A stretch of DNA of 30,647 nt, from the NCBI GenBank assembly GCA_964370475.1, contig CAYJJI010000012.1, positions 1 through 30,647 of the forward strand, read 5' to 3'. Source of the DNA: CAYJCL01 sp964370475 (GTDB taxonomy: Bacteria; Bacillota_I; Bacilli_A; RF39; UBA660). A program made the position numbers and the translations under genes. The notes below the pieces were generated by a model. That model had not been told where the DNA came from and made no database searches. It worked only from the letters and a program-made list of their open reading frames with translations. This document shows, piece by piece, positions 17,606 through 25,085 of the stretch (within the stretch, counting starts at the first letter, position 1; every line of letters begins with the position of its first letter).

Positions 17606-18082
17606 ATGGAAAATAAAGGTAGTGGTTGTTTGATCCATGCAGCAGCTATAATGATATGTTTAGTATTGTATTTAGTTTCAAAATCAAGTGATTGGCAACT
17701 TGAAATAGATGTAACGGAACGTGTAATTGATTCAGATAATGTGTTGGAATATGATGAACAATCGCCGTTTGTTCAAGTAATGTCTAGGTATGTAGTAGAT
17801 GAATATGATTCTGTAAATGGTTATATGAAAGAAAATTTCAATACGGAATTGGAGTTAACTGATACGCAAGCAATAGAAGTATTAAGAATGTTGTATTTAG
17901 AAAAATATGATTTTTTAGTTAAGGAAGGTTTAGCTGAGAATGTACCAGCTACTTTTGATTTATATTTAGAGAATATTGGTTATGAAGATGTTGCTCAGTG
18001 GTATATTGAAACTTCTGAATTATTATCAGAATCTGTATCAACTGATGATGAATTGAAACTTGCTTTAGAAAATAGAAATTGA
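17606..18082 (+). CDS. Unknown small membrane-anchored acidic protein
   Basis: 158 residues, not recognised. One hydrophobic helix (about 8-25, HAAAIMICLVLYLVSKS) is followed by an acidic, mainly helical domain that would lie outside the cell if the N-terminus is inside. One Cys (residue 8) sits at the start of the helix, but the sequence around it is not a lipobox. Start ATG 17606 has an excellent AAGGAGG (17592-17598). It has its own promoter and terminator, and sits between recU and gpsB where B. subtilis has other genes. Two tandem-like helical stretches (FVQVMSRYVVDEY and TFDLYLENIGYEDVAQWY) could form a helical bundle. No function can be proposed. Confidence 0.75.
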   Translation: MENKGSGCLIHAAAIMICLVLYLVSKSSDWQLEIDVTERVIDSDNVLEYDEQSPFVQVMSRYVVDEYDSVNGYMKENFNTELELTDTQAIEVLRMLYLEKYDFLVKEGLAENVPATFDLYLENIGYEDVAQWYIETSELLSESVSTDDELKLALENRN

Positions 18083-18100
18083 CATAAAATGTCGATTTTT
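18077..18100 (+). terminator. Intrinsic terminator of the 17606 gene
   Basis: Nine-bp stem AATTGACAT (18077-18085) / ATGTCGATT (18089-18097) with one T-G pair and loop AAA, then T run. The TGA stop (18080-18082) is in the stem. Confidence 0.7.
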
Positions 18101-18122
18101 AATGTTTAGCATAAATTTATAG

Positions 18123-18128
18123 TATAAT
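18123..18128 (+). promoter_or_regulatory. Putative -10 for the 33-residue small ORF
   Basis: TATAAT with no good -35; it lies 5 nt before GTGGTGAT, the ribosome site of the small ORF at 18144. Confidence 0.4.
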
Positions 18129-18143
18129 TGCTGTGGTGATTAT

Positions 18144-18245
18144 ATGAGAGTTGATTGTTTTTTTAATGAATTATTAGAGGAGATTAATGATGCGTTAATA
18201 GATATTGAAGAATATAGTATTTGGTCGAATCTTGACAAACTATAA
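18144..18245 (+). CDS. Small ORF, 33 residues, upstream of gpsB
   Basis: ATG at 18144 with GGTGAT (18135-18140) 3 nt before it, the same site type as used by rsmC, and a -10 just upstream. The product starts MRVDCFFNELLEEI and ends SNLDKL: an acidic amphipathic helix without membrane segment. Its last codons carry the -35 (TTGACA, 18232-18237) of the gpsB promoter. It is not recognised; it could be a real microprotein or a translated leader. The evidence is ribosome site, promoter and position only. Confidence 0.45.
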   Translation: MRVDCFFNELLEEINDALIDIEEYSIWSNLDKL

Positions 18246-18261
18246 GATTATTTATTATAAT
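18232..18261 (+). promoter_or_regulatory. Sigma-A promoter of gpsB-rnpB
   Basis: TTGACA (18232-18237), 18-bp spacer, TATAAT (18256-18261). No good promoter is seen close to rnpB, so this one may also drive the RNase P RNA. Confidence 0.82.
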
Positions 18262-18287
18262 ACTTAAGTAAGAAGGGTTTGATTGGA

Positions 18288-18617
18288 ATGAATGAAAGAG
18301 TTATGTTGAATCATGAAGATATTTTAAATAAAGAGTTTAAAGTAGAAGTACGTGGATATCGTATGCAAGAAGTAGATAGTTATTTGGATGAGATAATTAA
18401 AGACTTTATTGTACGTGATAATAATATTAAAAGACTTGAAGATGATAATGTAATTCTTAGTAGTGAGAATCAACAATTACGTGAAGAATTAAGGAGACTT
18501 AAAACAAATTTAGAAGCTGTTAGTACTAATAATGTTAGTAGATCTCAAGTGACTAATATTGACCTTCTTAAAAGATTAGGCGATTTAGAAAAAGCTGTCT
18601 TTGGAAAACGTGAATAA
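18288..18617 (+). CDS. gpsB: Cell-division adaptor GpsB (DivIVA family)
   Basis: 109 residues from ATG 18288. The DivIVA/GpsB N-terminal domain is clear: ILNKEFKVEVRGYRMQEVDSYLDEIIKDF, followed by a coiled coil (about 50-80) and a short C-terminal trimerising segment. GpsB sits at the septum and links class A PBPs to the division and elongation machinery, so it is a likely partner of the PBP encoded at 14052-16913. The start is a choice: TTG 18279 lies too close to AGAAGGG (18271-18277), so ATG 18288 (spacing about 10) is preferred. Its stop codon overlaps the P1 helix of rnpB, which follows without a gap. gpsB also lies near rnpB in B. subtilis. Confidence 0.9.
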   Translation: MNERVMLNHEDILNKEFKVEVRGYRMQEVDSYLDEIIKDFIVRDNNIKRLEDDNVILSSENQQLREELRRLKTNLEAVSTNNVSRSQVTNIDLLKRLGDLEKAVFGKRE

Positions 18618-18960
18618 AATCTGGGCAAACGCTGCTTAATAATTAAGTAGAGGAAAGTCCATGCTCGCACAAACTGTGATGTTTGTAGTGTTCGTGATTA
18701 GGGAAGAAATAACCTAATGGAGTGTAAGCTCACGGCTTCGAGATGACCTTAAATGGTTATAGTAGATGTAAAAGTGCCATAGAGACGAATCTATCTAGAA
18801 ATGGATAGGGTGGAACGAGGTAAACCCCACGAGCGAGAAACCCAAATTTTGGTAGGGGAATTGTTGATGGAGAATTAGAATTCATCAATGGACCTAGTAA
18901 TAGGTAGATAAATGTTTGTCGCCGTTTTAACGGTACAGAACATGGCTTATAAGATTTTAT
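18614..18960 (+). ncRNA. rnpB: RNase P RNA, Bacillus (type B) class
   Basis: The universal core is seen: 5' P4 strand and neighbours GAGGAAAGTCCATGCTCGCA (18650-18669), GTAGTGTTCGTG (18687-18698), the L15 tRNA-CCA-binding region GAGCGAGAAACCC with GGTAGGGGAA (about 18831-18862) and 3' ACAGAACATGGCTTA (18935-18949). Helix P1 forms from ATAAAATCT (18614-18622) and AGATTTTAT (18952-18960). The GAAACCCAAATTTTGGTAGG form is that of type B RNAs. It cuts the 5' leaders of tRNA precursors together with RnpA. P1 begins within the last codons of gpsB, and the run of T after P1 (to 18967) could end transcription. Confidence 0.95.
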
Positions 18961-18992
18961 TTTTTTTGTTTATATGAAAAGGAGTGACGATC

Positions 18993-19463
18993 TTGAACGA
19001 GATTGGAGAACAACTCAGGGTTACCCGAGAAGGTTCTGGAATTAGCTTGAATGAAGCTAGTGATGATCTAAAAATCAAAGAAATGATTTTAGAGAACATT
19101 GAAGAGGGTAATATTGGTTGTTTTAAAGATATTTTCATCCTAAAAGAATATATATATAATTATGCAAAATATTTAGGGATTGATCCAGAAAAGATTATTG
19201 ATGAATTTAATGAGTATTTATTTGAATATACTTCAAAAATACCACTTTCAGATATTGAAAAAGCTGTTAATGATCAAGTTAAGGAGAGTACTAATGATAA
19301 AGTAGTATCACCTTATACTAAGATGCCTAGTAAGTATAAAAAGAAAAATTATATTGTATTTTATATTATTGTTGCGGTATTAGTTATACTTGCTGTTGTT
19401 TGGTCTGTTAGACAGATTACTATCAATAATGCTGTAGCTATGGAAATTAGTTATGTGGAGTAA
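18993..19463 (+). CDS. rodZ: RodZ-like HTH membrane protein, short form
   Basis: 156 residues from TTG 18993, which lies 8 nt after AAGGAG (18979-18984); an in-frame GTG at 18984 overlaps that site. Residues 1-70 are the HTH_25 domain of RodZ/YmfM (IGEQLRVTREGSGISLNEAS), and KKKNYIVFYIIVAVLVILAV (about 116-137) is the membrane helix after a basic stop-transfer cluster. The extracytoplasmic beta domain found in longer RodZ proteins is nearly absent: only about 15 residues follow the helix. RodZ connects MreB filaments to the wall-synthesis machinery. The gene precedes pgsA as in B. subtilis (ymfM-pgsA), 9 nt away. No separate promoter is clear after rnpB. Confidence 0.82.
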   Translation: MNEIGEQLRVTREGSGISLNEASDDLKIKEMILENIEEGNIGCFKDIFILKEYIYNYAKYLGIDPEKIIDEFNEYLFEYTSKIPLSDIEKAVNDQVKESTNDKVVSPYTKMPSKYKKKNYIVFYIIVAVLVILAVVWSVRQITINNAVAMEISYVE

Positions 19464-19472
19464 GAGGTTTAT

Positions 19473-20072
19473 ATGAAAATGAATTTGCCAAATAAGTTAA
19501 CTATGGTTAGAATTGCTTTAGCTGTAATTATCTTAGTATTATTAATTATTCCTTGGAGTAGTCTGGGAATTGTAATGCCAGTATTTAAAATATATAACAT
19601 TAGTGTTGAATTAATTTATATTATTTGTGGAGTATTATTTTTAATAGCTTCTGTTACTGATTTTTTAGATGGATATATTGCTAGAAAATATAATTTAGTA
19701 ACAGATTTTGGAAAAACTATGGATGCTATTGCTGATAAGATGTTAGTTAATGGTTTATTGATAGTTCTTGCTTATGATGGTTTTATAAGTATTGTAATTC
19801 CTGTAGTCATTATTTCTAGAGATATTTTTACTGATTCTATTAAGATGATTAGTGGAGGTAAAGGTAAAGTAGTTGCTGCAAGTAAAGCTGGTAAAATAAA
19901 AACTATCTTAATGATGGTTGGATTAACTTTAGTATTATTTTATAATATGCCATTTGAATTTTTTGGTTGGATGGTAGATGATGTAATAATTATTTTAGCT
20001 ACTGTTATGTCTGTTATATCAGGAGTTCAATATTATTTAGTTAATAAAGATTTTATCTTTAAAGAGAAGTAG
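19473..20072 (+). CDS. pgsA: CDP-diacylglycerol-glycerol-3-phosphate phosphatidyltransferase
   Basis: 199 residues, polytopic membrane protein. The CDP-alcohol phosphotransferase signature DGx2ARx8Gx3Dx3D is complete (DGYIARKYNLVTDFGKTMD then AIAD, about 66-88), followed by further hydrophobic helices. It makes phosphatidylglycerol-phosphate, the committed step to acidic phospholipids. The N-terminal NLPNKLTMVRI is typical of PgsA rather than other family members. ATG 19473 follows AAGAGG (19462-19467), which overlaps the rodZ stop. In B. subtilis cinA lies between pgsA and recA; here they are separated only by a terminator and the recA promoter. Confidence 0.94.
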   Translation: MKMNLPNKLTMVRIALAVIILVLLIIPWSSLGIVMPVFKIYNISVELIYIICGVLFLIASVTDFLDGYIARKYNLVTDFGKTMDAIADKMLVNGLLIVLAYDGFISIVIPVVIISRDIFTDSIKMISGGKGKVVAASKAGKIKTILMMVGLTLVLFYNMPFEFFGWMVDDVIIILATVMSVISGVQYYLVNKDFIFKEK

Positions 20073-20092
20073 AATTAAATTCTACTTTTTTT
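20067..20092 (+). terminator. Intrinsic terminator of rodZ-pgsA
   Basis: Eight-bp stem AAGTAGAA (20067-20074) / TTCTACTT (20080-20087), loop TTAAA, T run to 20092. The TAG stop (20070-20072) is within the 5' arm. Confidence 0.85.
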
Positions 20093-20105
20093 AATCTACG
20101 TATAT

Positions 20106-20119
20106 TGAACAAATGTTCG
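20106..20119 (+). promoter_or_regulatory. LexA (SOS/Cheo) box of recA
   Basis: TGAACAAATGTTCG fits the Gram-positive LexA consensus CGAACrnryGTTYC in both half sites (GAAC-N4-GTTC). It ends 9 bp before the -35 of the recA promoter. Confidence 0.85.
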
Positions 20120-20128
20120 CAAAAAGTG

Positions 20129-20157
20129 TTGACAATAATTATATTTGTGGTTATAAT
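20129..20157 (+). promoter_or_regulatory. Sigma-A promoter of recA
   Basis: Perfect consensus: TTGACA (20129-20134), 17-bp spacer, TATAAT (20152-20157). Confidence 0.93.
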
Positions 20158-20191
20158 GGGTTTGTAAGTAGAAATTATAGGAGATTTAATA

Positions 20192-21217
20192 ATGAAAATA
20201 ATGAATGATAATAAAAATAAAGATAAAGTTTTAGAAGAAGTTCTTGCTAATATTGAGAAACAATTTGGTAAGGGTGCTATTATGAAACTTGGAGATAATG
20301 AACATCAGGAAATCGATGTTACTTCTACTGGTTCTTTAACACTTGATGTTGCACTTGGTGTTGGAGGATTACCTAAGGGGAGAATTGTAGAAATATATGG
20401 ACCAGAATCTTCTGGTAAGACGACATTTGCATTGCATGCAATTGCAGAAGTTCAAAGAAATGGTGGGAGAGCTGCTTTTATTGATGCAGAACATGCACTT
20501 GATCCTATTTATGCTAAAAATTTAGGAGTTGATATAAATAACTTATTACTTTCACAACCTGATACTGGAGAACAAGCTTTAGAAATTTGTGAGGCGCTTG
20601 TTAGAAGCGAAGCTGTTAATATTGTTGTAGTTGATTCGGTTGCTGCTTTAGTTCCTCAAGCTGAAATAGAAGGAGAAATGGGAGATTCTCATGTTGGTTT
20701 ACAAGCTAGATTAATGTCTCAAGCGTTACGTAAATTATCTGGGGTGATTAATAAAACAAAAACTTCTGCTATTTTTATAAATCAATTAAGAGAAAAAGTA
20801 GGAGTTATGTTTGGGAATCCTGAAACAACTCCTGGTGGAAGAGCTTTAAAATTTTATTCTACTATTCGTTTAGATATAAGACGTGGTGAACAAATTAAAA
20901 TTGGAGATCAAATTGTTGGAAATAGAACTAATATAAAAGTTGTTAAAAATAAGGTTGCTCCTCCTTTTAAAATCGCTTCTATAGATATAATGTACGGGCA
21001 TGGCTTTAGTAAAGAAGGAGAACTTATTGACTTAGCTAGTAATCTTAATATTATTGAAAAAAGTGGTGCTTGGTATGCTTATAATGGTGAGAAAATTGGA
21101 CAAGGTAAGGAGAATGTTAAAGCTTATTTGAAAGATAATCCTAAACTTGTTGAAGAATTGGAAACTAAGGTTAGAAAACATTATGGTTTTAAAGTCGATA
21201 AAAAGGAAAGTAAATAA
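20192..21217 (+). CDS. recA: Recombinase RecA
   Basis: 341 residues, standard length. Walker A is GPESSGKTT (70-78); VDSVAALVPQAE covers Walker B; the L2 and nearby region show INQLREKVGVMFGNPETTPGG, and the C-terminal domain ends in a Lys-rich KKESK. It pairs homologous DNA and, as a filament on single-stranded DNA, triggers LexA self-cleavage. The LexA box upstream shows it is under its own SOS control. Start ATG 20192 lies 7 nt after AGGAGA (20179-20184); an in-frame ATG three codons later lacks such spacing. It is a single-gene unit with its own terminator. Confidence 0.99.
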   Translation: MKIMNDNKNKDKVLEEVLANIEKQFGKGAIMKLGDNEHQEIDVTSTGSLTLDVALGVGGLPKGRIVEIYGPESSGKTTFALHAIAEVQRNGGRAAFIDAEHALDPIYAKNLGVDINNLLLSQPDTGEQALEICEALVRSEAVNIVVVDSVAALVPQAEIEGEMGDSHVGLQARLMSQALRKLSGVINKTKTSAIFINQLREKVGVMFGNPETTPGGRALKFYSTIRLDIRRGEQIKIGDQIVGNRTNIKVVKNKVAPPFKIASIDIMYGHGFSKEGELIDLASNLNIIEKSGAWYAYNGEKIGQGKENVKAYLKDNPKLVEELETKVRKHYGFKVDKKESK

Positions 21218-21245
21218 AAAAGTGTAAGGCATATACTTTTTTTTT
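21217..21245 (+). terminator. Intrinsic terminator of recA
   Basis: Ten-bp stem AAAAAGTGTA (21217-21226) / TATACTTTTT (21232-21241) with one G-T pair, loop AGGCA, T run. The last base of the stop starts the stem. Confidence 0.82.
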
Positions 21246-21246
21246 C

Positions 21247-21275
21247 TTGATTAATAATTGATTTCAACTTATAAT
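21247..21275 (+). promoter_or_regulatory. Sigma-A promoter of rny
   Basis: TTGATT (21247-21252), 17-bp spacer, TATAAT (21270-21275). Leader about 45 nt. Confidence 0.8.
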
Positions 21276-21325
21276 TAGTTTATAGATATTTTTATTTATC
21301 TATAAATATAGAATTGGAGGAATAA

Positions 21326-22879
21326 ATGGAAACTATTTTATTTTCCATTTTAATTCTTGTAGGAGGTATAATTTTTGGTGTTGGTATAACTGTATTATTT
21401 AGTTATGCTAGAGGTAATGATGCGTCTAAGAAAGCTAATGATATCATTGTTACTGCAGAAAAAGAAGCTGAAAAAAGACGTAGGGATGCGGTTTTAGAAC
21501 TGAAAGAAGAATCGTATCGTGCTAAACAAGAGTTGGAAAAAGAAGTTAAAGAAAAAAAATCTGAAGTAAAAGAAGCAGAAGAGCGTTTGAGACAACGTGA
21601 AGACAGTTTAGATAAAAGAGAAGCGAATTTAAATAATCGTGATTCTCTACTTGATAAGAAAGATTTGACTATTCAAGAAAAACAAAACACTTTATTAGAA
21701 AAAGAAAGTAAAATCGATGAGTTATTAAAAAAAGAGATTGAAAATTTAGAAAATATTTCTAAATTATCAAAAGAGAAAGCTCATGATTTAATACTAAAGA
21801 AAATTGAAGGGACTATGTCTCGTGAAATTGCTGAGTATATTAAAGAGAAAGAATCTGAGGCTAAGTTAGTTGCTGGTGAGAAAGCTAAGGAATTGATTGT
21901 TGCAAGTATGCAAAGATATTCTAATGATGTTACTAATGAGAAAACTGTAACAACTATTACTTTACCTAGTGATGAAATGAAAGGTCGCTTAATAGGTCGT
22001 GAAGGGCGTAATATAAGAACTATTGAAGCTGTTACTGGTGTTGATTTAATTATTGATGATACTCCTGAAGTTATAGTTATTTCTAGTTTTGATCCTTTGA
22101 GAAGAGAACTTGCTAAAATAACGTTAGATACATTAATTAAAGATGGTAGAATACATCCTTCTCGTATTGAGGAAGTTTATGATAAGACTGTTAAAGATGT
22201 GCATGAAAAGATTACTGAAATGGGACAAGATGCTATATTTGAACTTGGGTTATCTAAAGTAGATGCTGAATTAGTTAATCTAATTGGTAAGTTACATTTT
22301 AGAACTAGTTATGGTCAAAATGTTCTACAACATTCTAAAGAGGTTGCTCATTTAACTGGTTTAATGGCTGCTGAATTAGGTGAGAATATAAACTTAGCTA
22401 AAAGAGCTGGTTTGTTACATGATATTGGTAAATCTATTGATTTTGAAGTTGAAGGTAGTCATGTTGAGATAGGTGAAGATTTAGGTAAGAAGTTTGGTGA
22501 AGATGATGTTGTAATTAATGCAATTAAATCTCATCATGGTGATACTGATGCAACATCTATAATTTCAGTGTTAGTTCAAATTGCTGATACTTTATCAGCA
22601 GCTAGACCTGGTGCTAGAAATGATTCTTTAGAGAATTATATTAAGAGATTAGAACAACTTGAAAACATTGGAACTGAGTTTGAGGGTGTAGACAAAGCGT
22701 TTGCGCTTCAAGCTGGTCGTGAAATTAGAGTTATAGTTAAACCTGATCAAGTAGATGATTTAAAAAGTATTAAGATTGCTAGAGATTTAAAAGAAAAAAT
22801 AGAATCTCAAATGCAATATCCTGGTACTATTAAAATTACTGTTATTAGAGAAACTAGAGTACAAGAAGAAGCTAAATAG
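21326..22879 (+). CDS. rny: Ribonuclease Y
   Basis: 517 residues, as usual for the family. A membrane helix (about 3-28) anchors it, followed by a long charged coiled coil (about 35-150), a KH RNA-binding domain (GRLIGREGRNIRTIE, near 215-230, with the GxxG loop) and an HD nuclease domain with metal-binding His-Asp in LLHDIGKSID (about 364-373) and the later KSHHGD. It starts mRNA decay by single-strand cuts at the membrane and is the functional counterpart of RNase E in Firmicutes. ATG 21326 follows TTGGAGG (21314-21320). The gene follows recA as in B. subtilis, and faces rnjA, its partner in RNA decay, across two terminators. Confidence 0.97.
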   Translation: METILFSILILVGGIIFGVGITVLFSYARGNDASKKANDIIVTAEKEAEKRRRDAVLELKEESYRAKQELEKEVKEKKSEVKEAEERLRQREDSLDKREANLNNRDSLLDKKDLTIQEKQNTLLEKESKIDELLKKEIENLENISKLSKEKAHDLILKKIEGTMSREIAEYIKEKESEAKLVAGEKAKELIVASMQRYSNDVTNEKTVTTITLPSDEMKGRLIGREGRNIRTIEAVTGVDLIIDDTPEVIVISSFDPLRRELAKITLDTLIKDGRIHPSRIEEVYDKTVKDVHEKITEMGQDAIFELGLSKVDAELVNLIGKLHFRTSYGQNVLQHSKEVAHLTGLMAAELGENINLAKRAGLLHDIGKSIDFEVEGSHVEIGEDLGKKFGEDDVVINAIKSHHGDTDATSIISVLVQIADTLSAARPGARNDSLENYIKRLEQLENIGTEFEGVDKAFALQAGREIRVIVKPDQVDDLKSIKIARDLKEKIESQMQYPGTIKITVIRETRVQEEAK

Positions 22880-22890
22880 CTTCTTTTTTT
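22866..22890 (+). terminator. Intrinsic terminator of rny
   Basis: Eight-bp stem AAGAAGCT (22866-22873) / AGCTTCTT (22878-22885), loop AAAT, T run to 22890. The TAG stop (22877-22879) is within it. Confidence 0.88.
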
Positions 22891-22893
22891 ATA

Positions 22894-22920
22894 TAAAAAA
22901 ACATCTAATTTTTAGATGTT
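22894..22920 (-). terminator. Intrinsic terminator of rnjA
   Basis: Nine-bp stem between 22912-22920 and 22900-22908 (AACATCTAA / TTAGATGTT), loop of three, and a T run on the minus strand opposite A 22894-22900. The stop codon (22907-22905) is in the stem. Confidence 0.88.
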
Positions 22921-24587
22921 TCTCTTATTTCCATTATTACTGGTAAGATGATTGGTCTTCTGCCAGTTAAGTTATTTATAAATGGATTTAGTTCTAATAT
23001 GATTTGATTTTTTAAATCTGTGTAGCTATATGCTCCTTTATCTAAAGTAGATGTAACTATTTCACTTATTTTTCTTTCAATTTGATAAATAAGTTCTCCA
23101 TTTTCATTTACTAAAACAAATCCTCTTGTTGTTACATTTGGTTTAATTAGTAATCTTCTTGTAAGTGGGTTGATATTTAATATTGTAACCAATATACCAT
23201 CTTTACTCATTAGTTTTCTATCTTTGATTACGGCATTGCCAACATCACCAACTCTTGAACCGTCTACATATACGTCTCCAGCTTGGACTGTTCCAGCATT
23301 TCTAACGATGTTGTCTGTTAATTCTATAACATCACCATTAGTACATACGAAGGTATTTTCTTCTTTAATACCACAATCTGTTGCTATTTGTGCATGAGCT
23401 TTTAACATTCTGTATTCACCATGTATTGGCATTACATATTCTGGTTTCATAAGTCTTATCATTAATTTTAATTCTTCGATTTTAGCATGTCCAGATGTAT
23501 GGATGTCACTAAATTCTGAATTAGTATATACTTTAACTCCTTTTAAGTAAAGTTTGTTAATGATTCTATTAATGCTTGCTGCATTTCCTGGAATAGGTGA
23601 TGATGAGAATATTACTAAATCTTCACCCATTAGTGATATTTGTCTATGTGTACCATTAGCAATTCTTGATAGAGCTGCTAGTGGTTCACCTTGTGAACCA
23701 GTACATAATATACAAACTTCATTTTTCTTTAAGTTTTTAGCTGCATTAGCATCTATAAACATTGTTTTATCAGTTAATAAACCATTATTAAGTGATAGAT
23801 TAATAGAGTTTTCCATTGATCTACCGAATATGAGTATTTTACGATTATTTTTTCTACATGTATCTACTATATGTTTAATACGATATATGTTTGATGCAAA
23901 CGTAGCGATTATTAATCTTCCATTATGTGTACTGATAATATCACTTAATGTGTCATCAACAACGCTTTCGCTTTTACTAAAACCACTTGATAGGGCATTA
24001 GTACTGTCGCTTAATAATAATTTAACTCCTTGTTCACCAATTCTTGCCATTTTATGAAAATCAGCTATTGGTCCTATAGGATTAAGATCGAATTTAAAAT
24101 CTCCTGTTGAAACTATTGTTCCGTTTGGAGTATGTAATACTATACCAAAACTATCTGGGATAGAGTGGGTAGTAGTAATAAATTCTATATTGAAATGTTT
24201 TGTTTTTATTACTGAGTCTTTATCAATTGTTTCAATATTATCATATTTTATATTACGATCTTCTAATTTGTGGTTTATCAAATCTACAGCTATTTTTGGA
24301 GCATATATTTTAGGTATTTTTACTTGGTTAAGTAAAAATGATATCCCTCCTATATGATCCTCATGTCCATGAGTAATTAATAAACCTTTTATTTTATCTT
24401 CGTTTTGTTTTAAATATGTAATGTCTTGGATAACATAATCAATACCAAGTAAATTGTTTTCAGGGAACATTACTCCAGCATCTATCACCATTATCTCATC
24501 TTCATGGATGAAGACATACATATTCTTACCAACTTCTCCTAGTCCTCCTAAAGCAACTAGTTTAGTTGGTTCTTTTATTGTTTTCAT
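22905..24587 (-). CDS. rnjA: Ribonuclease J (metallo-beta-lactamase/beta-CASP)
   Basis: 560 residues. The zinc-binding motif HGHEDH is at 73-78, GDFKFD supplies the next aspartate, and the beta-CASP region ends with HTSGHA and the later PIHGEYRML block; the C-terminal domain (about 450-560) is present. RNase J has 5'-to-3' exonuclease and endonuclease activity and, with RNase Y, sets mRNA turnover. Start ATG 24587 follows AAAGGAAG about 6 nt upstream. B. subtilis has two paralogues (rnjA, rnjB); only one is in the window and which of the two it equals is not certain. It is a single-gene unit with its own promoter, divergent from the pilin-like pair. Confidence 0.95.
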   Translation of the reverse strand: MKTIKEPTKLVALGGLGEVGKNMYVFIHEDEIMVIDAGVMFPENNLLGIDYVIQDITYLKQNEDKIKGLLITHGHEDHIGGISFLLNQVKIPKIYAPKIAVDLINHKLEDRNIKYDNIETIDKDSVIKTKHFNIEFITTTHSIPDSFGIVLHTPNGTIVSTGDFKFDLNPIGPIADFHKMARIGEQGVKLLLSDSTNALSSGFSKSESVVDDTLSDIISTHNGRLIIATFASNIYRIKHIVDTCRKNNRKILIFGRSMENSINLSLNNGLLTDKTMFIDANAAKNLKKNEVCILCTGSQGEPLAALSRIANGTHRQISLMGEDLVIFSSSPIPGNAASINRIINKLYLKGVKVYTNSEFSDIHTSGHAKIEELKLMIRLMKPEYVMPIHGEYRMLKAHAQIATDCGIKEENTFVCTNGDVIELTDNIVRNAGTVQAGDVYVDGSRVGDVGNAVIKDRKLMSKDGILVTILNINPLTRRLLIKPNVTTRGFVLVNENGELIYQIERKISEIVTSTLDKGAYSYTDLKNQIILELNPFINNLTGRRPIILPVIMEIRETSKN

Positions 24588-24634
24588 TTAATCTTCCTTT
24601 CAAATTAAAAAAATAAAGTAAAACTCATGTGTTA

Positions 24635-24663
24635 ATTATAGCAAAAATACTTAAAAAATTCAA
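24635..24663 (-). promoter_or_regulatory. Sigma-A promoter of rnjA
   Basis: Minus strand: TTGAAT (24663-24658), 17-bp spacer, TATAAT (24640-24635). Leader about 40 nt. Confidence 0.75.
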
Positions 24664-24670
24664 GTTAATG

Positions 24671-24679
24671 TGGTATATT
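24671..24679 (+). promoter_or_regulatory. Extended -10 promoter of the pilin-like pair
   Basis: TGGTATATT (TGn plus TATATT 24674-24679), no clear -35; divergent from the rnjA promoter and partly overlapping its upstream region. Predicted start near 24686, just before GGAGGAA (24690-24696). Confidence 0.5.
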
Positions 24680-24701
24680 ATTAATATATGGAGGAATATT
24701 G

Positions 24702-25076
24702 ATGAATAGTAAAGGATTTACTTTGGTAGAAATTATTGTTGCTGTTGTAGTTATTGCATTAATTGCTACTATAGCTTCGTTTAGCTTAATATCGATAATG
24801 GGAAAAGGTGATGAAGAAGCTCTAGAGTTGATTGAAAAACAACTTAATGATGCTGCTTTATCATATGTTCTTAGTAATTATTTTTTAACGGAATGTAGTA
24901 CAGTACCTACTGCAGAGAGTGATTGTTCTAAGTATGTAAGTGTAAATACTTTAATTAATGAAGGGTATTATGAAGATATGGATAATAGGTGTGATCCTAC
25001 TCAATCAATTTTAGTGTATAAGGAAAATGGTACAAAAGAGTTAAAAGTTGTTGAAAAGAGTGGAATTTGTAGTTAG
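24702..25076 (+). CDS. Type IV pilin/pseudopilin-like protein with four cysteines
   Basis: 124 residues from ATG 24702 (GGAGGAA 5 nt upstream; a TTG one codon earlier is less likely). The N-terminus MNSKG-FTLVE is a class III prepilin signal, with cleavage expected after Gly5 and Glu at +5 of the mature protein, followed by a hydrophobic helix to about residue 33. The exported domain has Cys65, Cys75, Cys97 and Cys123 and the block ESDCxKYVxVxxLxxEGY, also present in the next gene. It would be processed by a prepilin peptidase and inserted in the membrane or a pilus; no peptidase, ATPase or platform gene is in the window. It is followed after 9 nt by its paralogue, whose ribosome site overlaps this stop. 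Confidence 0.8.
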   Translation: MNSKGFTLVEIIVAVVVIALIATIASFSLISIMGKGDEEALELIEKQLNDAALSYVLSNYFLTECSTVPTAESDCSKYVSVNTLINEGYYEDMDNRCDPTQSILVYKENGTKELKVVEKSGICS

Positions 25077-25085
25077 GAGTTAGTT

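Noticed and set aside
12820..18082. Mycoplasma code (TGA as Trp)
   Set aside because: TGA ends cca, dnaD and the 17606 gene at sensible positions, and Trp codons are TGG throughout.
18559..18587. rnpB promoter within gpsB (TTGACC and GATTTA)
   Set aside because: The -10 matches the consensus poorly and is better explained as coding sequence.
23170..24057. Plus-strand frames inside rnjA (75 and 167 codons)
   Set aside because: They lie opposite conserved RNase J motifs and have no ribosome site or promoter.
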